Shown here: positions 17,316 through 25,863 of the stretch, in pieces | Numbering within the stretch: the first letter of the stretch is position 1 | Layout: every line of letters begins with the position of its first letter | Source of the DNA: Stappia indica | GTDB lineage: Bacteria > Pseudomonadota > Alphaproteobacteria > Rhizobiales > Stappiaceae | NCBI RefSeq assembly: GCF_020177335.1 | Contig: NZ_JAIVMG010000004.1 | Location: 266,486 to 330,485, forward strand | Direction of reading: 5' to 3' | DNA length: 64,000 nt | Notes under the pieces: model-generated | What the model saw: only the letters and a program-made list of their open reading frames with translations | Told to the model about the DNA's origin: nothing | Databases searched by the model: none | Program-made: the position numbers and the translations under genes

Positions 17316-17903
17316 CTAGAACTTGCCGAGCTGTCGTTCGACGGCTTTCAAGAAACGAACCCGGCTATCCTGGGTGGAGCTGTCCATGTTGTAGTGCGCC
17401 AGATAGCATGTCTTGCAGCGCGGCGCGCACAGGGCGCGAATGCCGCGCAGGATGGTCCTGCGGCCAGGCTGCCCCATCAGCCAGGACACCAGCCACGACG
17501 CCCCGCAAGTGGTGACCACAGCGATCTTGCAGATGTGCTGCATTCTCGGCTGCATCCCGCGCGCCGCAGTCGGAACATCGAAGGTGACATGCGGCACCCA
17601 GACCCGGTCGAGATACCCTTTCAGCATCGCCGGAAGGCCGAACCACCAGGTCGGATAGACGAACACCAGCGCCTCGGCCCAGAGGATGTCCTCCACATGG
17701 CGCTCCACTGGTGTGCGGTTGACCTCCTCGTCGTGATACCGCCGCCATTCCGGCTCCGACATCACCGGGTCGAAGCCCTCGCGGTAGAGGTCTGTGACGC
17801 GCAGCTCATGCCCGCCGCGCTCCAGCGCATCCCGCGCCGCCGCGCATAGCGCCGCGCCAAAACTTTCCCCGCACGGATGACAATGGATCAGCAGAACCCG
17901 CAT
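17316..17903 (-). CDS. NAD(P)H:quinone oxidoreductase-like flavoprotein
   Basis: A 195-residue flavodoxin-fold protein. The N-terminal phosphate-binding strand-loop (MRVLLIHCHPCGESFGAAL) and the FMN/FAD-contact motif VYPTWWFGLPAMLKGYLDRVW match the NQO1/MdaB/KefF family, which performs two-electron reduction of quinones with NAD(P)H. It has more Cys than usual near the C-terminus (CAPRCKTCYLAHY). The ATG at 17903 is chosen from the family start. It follows the FAD oxidoreductase gene by 104 bases on the same strand and could be a distal member of that operon or part of a MarR unit. Confidence 0.85.
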   Translation of the reverse strand: MRVLLIHCHPCGESFGAALCAAARDALERGGHELRVTDLYREGFDPVMSEPEWRRYHDEEVNRTPVERHVEDILWAEALVFVYPTWWFGLPAMLKGYLDRVWVPHVTFDVPTAARGMQPRMQHICKIAVVTTCGASWLVSWLMGQPGRRTILRGIRALCAPRCKTCYLAHYNMDSSTQDSRVRFLKAVERQLGKF

Positions 17904-18007
17904 CAAGACGTCCTCGTCGCACCCGGAGGCCGCCCGGGCGGGCGCCCCTCTCCCGCACCGGCTGCGGGCCCCCACCGGCCCGCCCTCCGGCGAAAATGCC
18001 TGGCCGC

Positions 18008-19411
18008 CTACCTGGCCAGGCCGGGAAACAGGTAAGTCTGGTCGCTGCTGAAGTCGAAATCAGGATTTTCCCAGGCAATCATCTTGCCCGGATTGAGCAG
18101 CCCCTTCGGATCGGCCTCTTTCTTGAAGGCCAGTTGCACCGCATCCGTCTGTTTCATGCCGCCCTCTTCCAGCGTGTAGCAGTGCGGGTTGAACACCGGA
18201 CAGCCCCGGTCCTCGTGAATGCGGATGATCTCCTCAAGCCTGTCCTCGGAGGAATACCGGATGATCGGCAGGCCGAAACAGGTGTTCCGGCCGTCGAAGC
18301 GCACGAATTCCAGATGCGCGGGCGCCTCGTCGCCAAGGAGATCGGCCAGATGCACCGCCTTTTCCACATGGTCGGGGAACGGGTAGAGCACCTGCAAGTA
18401 GGTGATCGTCGGGTCGACCCGCAAGCCGCGCAAGGTGGTGTGGTTCCACGCCAGCTCATACACCGGCGGCAGCCCCTGCTTGTCCTCGTCGCTGGCAAGG
18501 TCCGAACGATAAAGGATCTCCACGCCGCCGAACCGGCTGGTGAAGGCGGCAAACGCATCCATCGCGAAAGGCGCGACCATCAGCGCGCAAACCGACTGAT
18601 CCCGGCGGATGAACTTCTGGTGCCGGAGGAAATAGTCATGCGGCACCGGCGCGGCGATCGGCGCGATCTCCTTCAGCAGCAACCCGTCCTGATTGGCCAG
18701 CGCATCGGCGAAACGGGCCGCCTCGGCGAAGCTGCCGAAACCGGTCAGCACATCGACCCAGTCATAGGCCGCCGTCAGCGGCATCACCACCTCGGTGATG
18801 ACCCCGTTGGTGCCATAGGCATGGCTGACCTTGTGCAGATCCGCCCCGGACAGCTCCAGAATGCGCGGCTCCGCCTCCATCGTCACCACCCGCAGCCGCA
18901 GGATATTGCCGAAATCGCGCAAGCCGCCCCAGTTGATCGAACCGACACCTCCGGACCCGCCGGCGACGAAACCGCCGATGGTCGCGGTCCGATAGGTCGA
19001 CGGATGCAGGCGCAGCTCCTGACCGCTCGGCCGGGCCGCGTCGTCGATCGCCGACATGATCGCCCCGGCCTCGGCCCGCACCATGCCGGTGGAGACCTCC
19101 AGCACCTTGTTCATCTCCGCCAGATTGAGCACCACACCGCCCGACAGCGGCATGGCCTGGCCGTAGTTTCCGGTGCCGGCCCCACGGGTCGTCACCGGAA
19201 CATCATGGGCGTAGCAGGCACGCAGCACCCGCACCACCTCCGCCTCGTTCGTCGCGGTCACGACGATATCGGCGCACACCTCGTCGAGCTGCCGCTTCAG
19301 CACCGGCGAGTACCAGAAGAAATCGCGGCTTTTCTGTCGGACGATCTGCGGATTGTCTTCGATCGCCAGACCTTCAAGGTCCGCCTTCAGCGCGGCAAGA
19401 TCATTCATCAC
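18008..19411 (-). CDS. FAD-binding (PCMH/GlcD-type) oxidoreductase
   Basis: A 467-residue oxidoreductase of the VAO/PCMH flavoprotein family. The FAD-binding domain (about 45-225) shows PVTTRGAGTGNYGQAMPLSGG and GGFVAGGSGGVGSINWGG; the C-terminal substrate domain ends LNPGKMIAWENP, as in D-lactate dehydrogenase and GlcD-type enzymes. The product of the preceding amidohydrolase is the likely upstream metabolite. Its start overlaps the amidohydrolase stop by 4 bases (ATGA), so it is translationally coupled within the ABC importer operon. The real substrate is unknown. Confidence 0.85.
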   Translation of the reverse strand: MMNDLAALKADLEGLAIEDNPQIVRQKSRDFFWYSPVLKRQLDEVCADIVVTATNEAEVVRVLRACYAHDVPVTTRGAGTGNYGQAMPLSGGVVLNLAEMNKVLEVSTGMVRAEAGAIMSAIDDAARPSGQELRLHPSTYRTATIGGFVAGGSGGVGSINWGGLRDFGNILRLRVVTMEAEPRILELSGADLHKVSHAYGTNGVITEVVMPLTAAYDWVDVLTGFGSFAEAARFADALANQDGLLLKEIAPIAAPVPHDYFLRHQKFIRRDQSVCALMVAPFAMDAFAAFTSRFGGVEILYRSDLASDEDKQGLPPVYELAWNHTTLRGLRVDPTITYLQVLYPFPDHVEKAVHLADLLGDEAPAHLEFVRFDGRNTCFGLPIIRYSSEDRLEEIIRIHEDRGCPVFNPHCYTLEEGGMKQTDAVQLAFKKEADPKGLLNPGKMIAWENPDFDFSSDQTYLFPGLAR

Positions 19412-20724
19412 AAACGCTCCATCAGATCATCGAGTTCACGATAGTCGGGCAAGTCCCGGTCGATGGCCCGCCCGCCGCGCAGCACTGTGCGCGGCCCGCC
19501 GGGCCGGGCAACCAGCTCGTTCCAGTTGCGGGCCCGAAACACCACCAGATCGGCCCGCCCGCCCGGGTCGAGACGGCCATGGGCGGCATCGCCGAGCATC
19601 CGTGCCGGCGCCTGCGTGACCACGTCGATCCAGTCCCCCACCGGATGATCGAGATGGAGGATGCGGGTCGCCTGGGAAAACAGCTCCACCATGTCGAGAT
19701 CGCCATAGGCATAGAACGGATCGCGGGTGTTGTCGGAGGCAACCGCCACCGGAATGCCCCGCGCCTTCATCTCATGCAGCAGGGTGACACCGCGCCAGCG
19801 CGGCGTACGCCCGGCCTTCCGGTCCATCAGATACATATTGCACATCGGCAGGCTGACAACGCCGAGACCGGTGCGCGCGACCAGATCCAGCGTCCTGTCG
19901 ACCTCATCCGCGTCCTGCCGCGCCAGCGAACAGCAATGACCGCAGACAATGCGTCCCTCGAACCGGTTGCGCAGCGCCGCTTCGGCGATCAGCCGCAGTG
20001 ACCGCGCGCCCGGATCCGCCGTCTCGTCCACGTGGAAATCGAGATCGAGCCCGCGCTCCGCCGCAGCCTGGAACAGGCTGTCCAGATGCCCTTCCAGCCC
20101 GTCGATCATGTAGGTCACGGCCCCAAGCACACCGCCCGCCTCCGCCACCCGGTCGGCGATACGCGGCAGGAAGCCGGGCGTGTTCAAAAGATCCACCCCA
20201 TAAAGCGCCGCCCCCTGCAGCTCGATGCGGTCGGCCCAGTCCCGGCGCAGCTCGCGAAACACCGGCCAGGTGATCGCGTCCTGCGGCGACATGCTGTCGA
20301 GATGAGTGCGGATCATCACCGTGCCATGGGCATGGGCACAGCGCAGGGCAAAGTCCATCCGGCGGCGCAGATCCTCCGCCGACCAATGGGCGGCCCGGTC
20401 CGTGTCCACGGCGGCGAGTGCCCCGTCAAAGGTCCCGTCCGGATTGGGCTTGCGCGGCCAGATGTGCCCCTTGTCGAGATGGGTATGCATGTCGATGAAC
20501 CCGGGCAGCACCAGCCCGCCATCGAGCTCACTTTTCGGCAGCCCCTGGCCGCGCAGGACACCGCAGGGCGACACCGCCGCGATCCCGCCATTCTCGATCA
20601 GGATATCCGCCCGCCCCAGACCATCGCCCGCATGGTCCAGCCCGCCGGCTGTCAAGCTGCCGGGAAGGGTCGCATTGACGAGCAGGTAACGCTCCTGCCC
20701 AGGCGGGGAAATTGCTTCAACCAT
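19408..20724 (-). CDS. CodA-like (cytosine deaminase family) amidohydrolase
   Basis: A 438-residue metal-dependent amidohydrolase. The ligand set of the CodA group is visible: HxH in FIDMHTHLDKGH (His80, His82), DFHVDET (the conserved Glu), CGHC (His), and the Asp in VASDNTRDPFYAYGDLDMV, which closely follows CodA. Family members deaminate cytosine, isoguanine or related ring compounds. It lies in an operon with an NMT1-type importer and a FAD oxidoreductase, so an imported nucleobase-like ring is the expected substrate. It overlaps the permease end by 8 bases and the next gene by 4. Confidence 0.82.
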   Translation of the reverse strand: MVEAISPPGQERYLLVNATLPGSLTAGGLDHAGDGLGRADILIENGGIAAVSPCGVLRGQGLPKSELDGGLVLPGFIDMHTHLDKGHIWPRKPNPDGTFDGALAAVDTDRAAHWSAEDLRRRMDFALRCAHAHGTVMIRTHLDSMSPQDAITWPVFRELRRDWADRIELQGAALYGVDLLNTPGFLPRIADRVAEAGGVLGAVTYMIDGLEGHLDSLFQAAAERGLDLDFHVDETADPGARSLRLIAEAALRNRFEGRIVCGHCCSLARQDADEVDRTLDLVARTGLGVVSLPMCNMYLMDRKAGRTPRWRGVTLLHEMKARGIPVAVASDNTRDPFYAYGDLDMVELFSQATRILHLDHPVGDWIDVVTQAPARMLGDAAHGRLDPGGRADLVVFRARNWNELVARPGGPRTVLRGGRAIDRDLPDYRELDDLMERL

Positions 20725-21583
20725 CGCGTTTCACCGCACTTTCATGCCAATTGCGCAACAGGAGATGGGTCACCAGGCTCAGCACGGCGAAGATAATGAT
20801 GCCCGTCAGCGAGATCAGCAGGATCGCGGCAAACATGCGCGGGATGTTGAGCCGGTAGCTGGCCTCCAGGATCTTGAACGCAAGGCCGGAGCCGACGCCG
20901 CCGGTGCCGGCGACGAACTCGGCGACGATCGCGCCGATCAGCGACAGGCCGCCGGCGATCCGCAGCCCGCCGAGAAAATAGGGCAGCGCCGCCGGCAGCC
21001 GCAGATAGCGCAGGGTCTGCCAGCGGGTCGCACCATAGAGCTGGAACAGGTTGCGCAGATTGTGATCGGCGGAATTCAGCCCCAATGTGGTGTTCGACAG
21101 GATCGGGAAGAAGGCGACGATCCAGGCGCAGATCAACAGCCCGACGATCTTCGAGGGCACATAGATGAAGATCAGCGGCGCGATGACGATCACCGGTGTC
21201 ACCTGCAGGATCACCGCATAGGGGAAGAACGACATCTCCACCCATTTCGACTGGGCGAACAAAACCGCCAGGCCAACCCCGCCGATGGTGGCGACCACCA
21301 GCGCGCCGAGGGTGATCTGCAACGTGACCAGCAGCGCCGGCCAGAGCATCGGCCAGTCGCGCACCAGTGCATCGACCACCCGGTCCGGACCGGGCAGGAT
21401 GTAATGCGGCACCTTGTAGGCCACCACATACCATTGCCACAGGGCGATGGTCGCGGCCATCACCACCACCGGCAACAGCCATCGGGCCCACCGTTCGACC
21501 CTTGCGCGGCGGGCCTTGCGGCGTTCGGCGACATCGAGCCCGGGCGCCGGCCCGGACAGGCCGGTCAGATCGGCGCTGCTCAC
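20717..21583 (-). CDS. ABC transporter permease (SsuC/TauC/ThiX type)
   Basis: A 288-residue inner-membrane permease with about six helices and the EAA-like cytoplasmic loop LFQLYGATRWQTLRYLRLPAALPYFLGGLRIA, which docks to the ATPase. GTG at 21583 is chosen as start: it overlaps the ATPase stop (GTGA) and has GAGGAGAGG upstream. The open frame before it has no homology. It belongs to the family that imports nitrate, sulfonates, taurine or pyrimidine precursors. Confidence 0.88.
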   Translation of the reverse strand: MSSADLTGLSGPAPGLDVAERRKARRARVERWARWLLPVVVMAATIALWQWYVVAYKVPHYILPGPDRVVDALVRDWPMLWPALLVTLQITLGALVVATIGGVGLAVLFAQSKWVEMSFFPYAVILQVTPVIVIAPLIFIYVPSKIVGLLICAWIVAFFPILSNTTLGLNSADHNLRNLFQLYGATRWQTLRYLRLPAALPYFLGGLRIAGGLSLIGAIVAEFVAGTGGVGSGLAFKILEASYRLNIPRMFAAILLISLTGIIIFAVLSLVTHLLLRNWHESAVKRDG

Positions 21584-22413
21584 TCTGCCCTCTCCTCTTC
21601 GTTCAAGGTCGCCTGCAGCGCCTCCGACGCCTGCCGGCAATAGTCGCTGTAAAGATGCGAGGTGCGGAATTCCTCGGTGCGCGGATAGGGCGCATCGACG
21701 GCAAGATCCGCCACCACCCGCCCCGGCCGGGCCGCCATGACGACAATCCGGTTCGACAGGTAGACACTCTCGAAAACCGAATGGGTGACGAAGATCACCG
21801 TCCAGTCGAGGGTTTCCCAAAGCCGCAGGATGTCGTTGTTGAGCTTGAACCGGGTGATCTCGTCGAGCGCGGCGAAAGGTTCGTCCATCAGCAGCAGCTT
21901 GGGCCGTGTCACCAGCGCCCGGGCAATCGACACCCGCATCTTCATCCCGCCCGACAATTCGCGCGGGTAGCTGTCGGCAAAGCCGGCAAGCCCGACCATG
22001 TCGAGGGCGTCCATCACCTCGTCGCGCGCCGCCGCCACCGAGCGCCCCTTCAGCCGCAGCGGCAGGTGCACATTGGCGAAGACACTGGCCCAGGGCATCA
22101 GTGTCGGCTCCTGAAAGACGAAGCCGAGCTCGTGATCGCCCTGGCCCGGCGCCTCGCCCGGCCAGACGATCCGCCCGTTGGTCGGGCTCGACAGGCCGGC
22201 GATGAGGCGCAGCGCCGTCGACTTGCCGCAGCCCGAGGGCCCGAGCAGGCTGACAAACTCTCCCGCGCCGATGTCGAGAGACAGGTTCCTCAGCGCGACC
22301 GTAGCGTTGGAGAAGCTCTTGGTGATGCCCTGCAGGGAAACGATCGGCGGGGTTTCGGACAGCGGCCGCGATGCCATGCCTCGCGGCGCGCCGTCACTGG
22401 ATGCCGCACTCAC
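21580..22413 (-). CDS. ABC transporter ATP-binding protein (SsuB/TauB/ThiZ type)
   Basis: A 277-residue ATPase. Walker A (LLGPSGCGKST), Q-loop (FVFQEPTLMPW), signature (ELSGGMKMRVSIARAL), Walker B (LLLMDEPFAALDE) and the switch His (VIFVTHS) are all intact. A GTG start at 22413 has GGAG nine bases upstream; an ATG at 22377 would trim the first 12 residues but lacks spacing for a ribosome site. It couples to the permease through a GTGA overlap and follows the binding-protein gene by 57 bases. Confidence 0.9.
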   Translation of the reverse strand: MSAASSDGAPRGMASRPLSETPPIVSLQGITKSFSNATVALRNLSLDIGAGEFVSLLGPSGCGKSTALRLIAGLSSPTNGRIVWPGEAPGQGDHELGFVFQEPTLMPWASVFANVHLPLRLKGRSVAAARDEVMDALDMVGLAGFADSYPRELSGGMKMRVSIARALVTRPKLLLMDEPFAALDEITRFKLNNDILRLWETLDWTVIFVTHSVFESVYLSNRIVVMAARPGRVVADLAVDAPYPRTEEFRTSHLYSDYCRQASEALQATLNEEERAE

Positions 22414-22470
22414 GCCGGCATCTCCGTCTGTTGCTCTATCATGTCGGATCGATTGCCTGAACTTGCGGGA

Positions 22471-23508
22471 TCACTTGCCGGTGAGCTTCTTTTTCAGATC
22501 GAGCCCGACACCCTTGTTGACGAATTCCAGCGTGTAGGTCGAGGTGATGTCGAGTCCCTCCTCGACAACCCCGGCCCGCACCATCTTGGCGTAGAAATCG
22601 GCGTTGCGGCCATCGGTCATGGCGCCGATGCCGAGCGTCAGGCTGTCGCCGGAATCGACGATCCCGTATTCCTTCATCCGTTCGACGGAAAAGGCGATCT
22701 GCTCCGCCGCCATCTCCGGATTGGCTTCCTGGATCAGCTTGTTGGCCGCTGAGTTGTCGCCATAGAGGTAGGTGTACCAACCAAGCGCCGAACCATCGAC
22801 GAAGCACTGCACCACGTCCTTCCGGTTCTCCACGGTCGAGGCCATGGTCTCGATGGTCGTGGCATAGGTGCTGAACCCGTGATCGGCGATCAGGAAGACG
22901 TCCGGCATGACCCCGCTTGCCTTCTGGATGGCATAGGGCTCCGCCGTCGCATAGCCTTGCTGGCCAGCACTCGGATCGGCGAGGAAGGGCGCCGGATTGA
23001 ACGTGTAGGGCCGGCGCTGCTCGACGGTGAAGCCGAACTCGGAAATCATCCACTGGTAGTAGGAGGCAAAGCCATTGTCGCCGATCAGGAGCGGCGCCTT
23101 GCCGGCCATCGCCTCCCAGCTTGGATATTTGCCCGGATGGGTGAGGATCACCTGCGGTTCCTTCTGGAACAGCGCGCTGACCACCACCACCGGGATGTCC
23201 TCGCGCTTGGCATAGAACACCTGCAGCATGTTGCCGCCCATGTGGAAATCCAGCTTGCCGGCCAGGAGCAGAGCCCGGTTGTTGACCTGCGGTCCGCCCG
23301 GAACAATGGAGACATCGAGACCGCAGGCCGCATAGGTACCATCCGCCACCGCCTGATAGAACCCGCCATGCTCGGCCTGGGCGAGCCAGTTGGTGCCGAA
23401 ACTGACCTTCTCCAGAGCCTGGGCGCCGCTCGTCCCGCCAAGACCGGCCACGGCGGCGAACACCGCCGCAACGGTCGCCTTCCGCCCGATTTCCAACATC
23501 CTGTGCAT
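22471..23508 (-). CDS. NMT1/THI5-family ABC substrate-binding protein
   Basis: A 345-residue periplasmic binding protein. A signal peptide (residues 1-32, KATVAAVFAAVAGLGGTSGAQA) is followed by the NMT1 signature TNWLAQAEHGGFYQAVADGTY and GLDVSIVPGGPQVN. NMT1-type proteins bind hydroxymethylpyrimidine-like or other ring compounds. It is the first gene of the operon SBP-ATPase-permease-CodA-like-FAD oxidase. The N-terminal ATG at 23508 is chosen over 23499 as the longer start giving a complete signal peptide. The leader upstream has several hairpins (see 23581-23658). Confidence 0.88.
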   Translation of the reverse strand: MHRMLEIGRKATVAAVFAAVAGLGGTSGAQALEKVSFGTNWLAQAEHGGFYQAVADGTYAACGLDVSIVPGGPQVNNRALLLAGKLDFHMGGNMLQVFYAKREDIPVVVVSALFQKEPQVILTHPGKYPSWEAMAGKAPLLIGDNGFASYYQWMISEFGFTVEQRRPYTFNPAPFLADPSAGQQGYATAEPYAIQKASGVMPDVFLIADHGFSTYATTIETMASTVENRKDVVQCFVDGSALGWYTYLYGDNSAANKLIQEANPEMAAEQIAFSVERMKEYGIVDSGDSLTLGIGAMTDGRNADFYAKMVRAGVVEEGLDITSTYTLEFVNKGVGLDLKKKLTGK

Positions 23509-23580
23509 GTCGCTGTCCGCCTCCGATTGTCCCCGTGCCGCCCGTGACCATCCTCGCGGTCGCAGTCTCTTGCCGCTCCC

Positions 23581-23658
23581 GCGCCCCAAGGGGCGCGACG
23601 GGGCCGCAAGGGAGCCCCGGCACTTGTTTCATTTTCCGGTATCAGCAAGTCACGTGCC
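23581..23658 (-). promoter_or_regulatory. Structured 5-prime leader of the NMT1 importer operon, possible riboswitch
   Basis: Read on the minus strand, GGCAC (23658-23654) pairs with GTGCC (23623-23619), with CAA/TTG extending the stem around a five-base bulge. A GGGGC/GCCCC hairpin (about 23600-23618) follows, then GCGCCCC-TT-GGGGCGC (23596-23581). That is three stems in under 80 bases, ending 72 bases before the binding-protein start. NMT1-family genes are known to lie behind the xanthine-responsive NMT1-motif RNA, and the neighbouring enzymes look like nucleobase deaminases. I cannot confirm the motif's consensus. The remainder of the 387-base gap (23509-23895) holds no gene. Confidence 0.45.
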
Positions 23659-23895
23659 AGCCAGCGAGGGGGCGTCAATTCTTTCCGGCGTGCCCCAAAG
23701 CCTGACCGGCCCGTGTATTTCTCCTCCCCCTCCCGCGTTCCTCGAAGGAAGCCTACCCCAGCTTGATCGCACAAAAAAGCGGCAACCACGGCACAAGACG
23801 CAGACAATGCGCATCCGCCCGATGGGGTCTTGCGAACACTGCTGTTTCCCGCTGGAATGGTGCCTTCCGAAAGACCTCCCGCAAATGGAGCCGCC

Positions 23896-24279
23896 ATGAC
23901 CAAGGCCTTGACGCCCACCAGCATCCGCGCGCCCTTCGCCTGCTACAGCCACGGCATCGAGGTCCCGCCCGGAGCCCGGCTGGTGCTGTGCTCCGGACAG
24001 CTCGGCATCGCCGCCGACGATCATGTTCCGGCCGATGTGGAAGGTCAGACCCGCCTGTGCTTTGAAAACATCGGCGCGATCCTCAAGGAGGCGGGGCTGG
24101 GCTACGACAACATCGTGCGCATCAATGCCTTCGTCACCGGCCGCGAACACCTGCCCGGCTACATGAAGGTGCGCGACGCCTTCATCGGCTCGCCGCCGCC
24201 GGCCTCCACGCTGATGATCGTCTCCGGCTTCGCCCGGCCGGAATTCGTCGTTGAGGTCGAGGTCATCGCCGCCGGCTGA
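23896..24279 (+). CDS. RidA/YjgF-family protein
   Basis: A 127-residue Rid-family protein with the recognisable CSGQLGI, TRLCFENIGAILKEAGLGYDNIVRINAFVTGREHLPGYMKVRD and FVVEVEVIAA strands. RidA proteins hydrolyse reactive enamines/imines; catabolic subfamilies accompany amidohydrolase pathways. The invariant catalytic Arg of true RidA (usually in an RxxxxV strand) is not obvious here, because the segment reads SPPPASTLMIVSGF. This suggests a Rid1-7-type relative rather than canonical RidA. The ATG at 23896 follows a GGAG. It is followed after 208 bases by the deaminase gene on the same strand. Confidence 0.75.
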   Translation: MTKALTPTSIRAPFACYSHGIEVPPGARLVLCSGQLGIAADDHVPADVEGQTRLCFENIGAILKEAGLGYDNIVRINAFVTGREHLPGYMKVRDAFIGSPPPASTLMIVSGFARPEFVVEVEVIAAG

Positions 24280-24487
24280 GCGACGCGGGGTCACGCTCGC
24301 AGCCATTGCGACGACGGCCGGGCCTCTGCTACTTTTCTTGATGGCGGGTCGGCCGGACGGCAGTTGCCGTACCGGGCCACCGCCGGACCCCACTTCGATT
24401 TCCCTGTGCGGAACTCGGGCGGCCAGGTTCTTCACCGAAGGCCGCTATCCAAGCCTGCAGGTCGACACGACAACAGGAAGGATATCC

Positions 24488-25831
24488 ATGCGCCAATGGA
24501 TCAAGAACCCGCTCGCCATTCTTGCCCCGGAGGCTGAAGGCGGCGTCGTCATCGAGGACGGCCGCATCGCCGAATGTGTCGCCGCCGGTCAGCAGCCATC
24601 GCAGCCGGTCGATCGCACCTTCGATGCCTCCCGCCACGTGGTGATCCCGGGGCTGATCAACACCCATCACCATTTCTTCCAAACCCTGACCCGCGCCCAT
24701 CCCGCCGCCATCAACAAGGAGCTGTTTCCCTGGCTGACCGCGCTCTACCCGATCTGGGCGCGCAACGTCACCCCGGAGACCTTCCGTATGGGCACGCGGC
24801 TGGCGCTCACAGAACTGATGATGTCCGGCTGCACCGCCGCCTCCGACCATCACTATCTGTTTCCCGCCGGCCTGGAAGACGCCATCGACATTCAGGTGGA
24901 GGAGGCCACCCGGCTCGGCATCCGCATGACCGTCACCCGCGGCTCGATGAACCTCAGCCAGAAGGACGGCGGTCTGCCGCCCGATACGGTGGTGCAGGAC
25001 GAGGACACCATCCTCGCCGATTGCGAGCGGGTGCTGGCGCGCTACCACGACCGGTCCGAAGGCTCGCGCATCCAGGTGGCGCTCGCCCCTTGCGCCCCCT
25101 TCACCGTGACCAAGCGGCTCATGCGCGAAAGCGTTGCCCTGGCCGAGCGGTTCGACTGCCGCCTGCACACCCATCTCGGCGAGACCATCGACGAGGACGA
25201 CTACTGCCTGCACCACTTCCAGTGCCGTCCGGTCGACTATCTGGAGGAATGCGGCTGGCTCAACGACCGGGTCTGGCTCGCCCATGGCATCCATTTCAAC
25301 GATGACGAGATCAAGCGGCTGGGCCATGCCTGTGTCGGCGTCTGCCACTGCCCGACCTCCAACATGACGCTGGCCTCCGGTCAGTGCCGCACCAAGGAGC
25401 TGGAGGCGGCCGGCTGCCCTGTCGGCCTCGGTGTCGACGGCTCGGCCTCCAATGACAATTCCAATCTGATGGAGAGCCTGCGCCACGCCCTGATGCTGAA
25501 CCGACTGACCTATGACGCAGCCAGCGTCACCCATCACGACACCTACCGCTGGGCGACGGAAGGCTCCGCCCGTTGCCTCGGACGCGAGGACATCGGCGCC
25601 ATCAAACCCGGCAGGCAGGCCGATCTTGCGTTCTATACCCTGGACGAGTTGCGCTTTTCCGGCGCCGGCGATCCGCTCGCCGCCCTTGTCCTGTGCGGCG
25701 CCCACACCGCCGACCGGGTGATGATCGCCGGCGACTGGACGGTGGAGGACGGACGTCCGGTGCATCTCGATATCGACCGGCTGCGGGCCGAGCATGGCGC
25801 CGCAGCGCGCCGGTTCCTGGAGAGCTTCTGA
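24488..25831 (+). CDS. 8-oxoguanine deaminase-like amidohydrolase (TrzN/AtzB group)
   Basis: A 447-residue zinc amidohydrolase. Metal ligands: INTHHHF (His60, His62), the RLHTHLGE His, LAHGIHF His and LGVDGSASND Asp, with Glu of HLGET for proton transfer. The N-terminus RQWIKNPLAILA and the NTHHHFFQTLTRAHP segment closely resemble the 8-oxoguanine deaminase group. It would convert 8-oxoguanine to uric acid and ammonia, salvaging or cleaning up oxidised purines. ATG 24488 follows GGAAGGATATCC. Together with RidA it faces the CodA-like importer operon. Related s-triazine or guanine deaminases are alternatives. Confidence 0.78.
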   Translation: MRQWIKNPLAILAPEAEGGVVIEDGRIAECVAAGQQPSQPVDRTFDASRHVVIPGLINTHHHFFQTLTRAHPAAINKELFPWLTALYPIWARNVTPETFRMGTRLALTELMMSGCTAASDHHYLFPAGLEDAIDIQVEEATRLGIRMTVTRGSMNLSQKDGGLPPDTVVQDEDTILADCERVLARYHDRSEGSRIQVALAPCAPFTVTKRLMRESVALAERFDCRLHTHLGETIDEDDYCLHHFQCRPVDYLEECGWLNDRVWLAHGIHFNDDEIKRLGHACVGVCHCPTSNMTLASGQCRTKELEAAGCPVGLGVDGSASNDNSNLMESLRHALMLNRLTYDAASVTHHDTYRWATEGSARCLGREDIGAIKPGRQADLAFYTLDELRFSGAGDPLAALVLCGAHTADRVMIAGDWTVEDGRPVHLDIDRLRAEHGAAARRFLESF

Positions 25832-25845
25832 CCGCCCCCGGCCCG

Positions 25846-25863
25846 TCCGGCCCTGCCGGATTT
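25846..25863 (+). terminator. Hairpin terminator after the 8-oxoguanine deaminase-like gene
   Basis: TCCGGC (25846-25851) and GCCGGA (25855-25860) form a six-pair stem with a three-base loop, directly followed by TTT. It begins 15 bases after the stop and ends at the convergent MFS stop. Confidence 0.5.
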
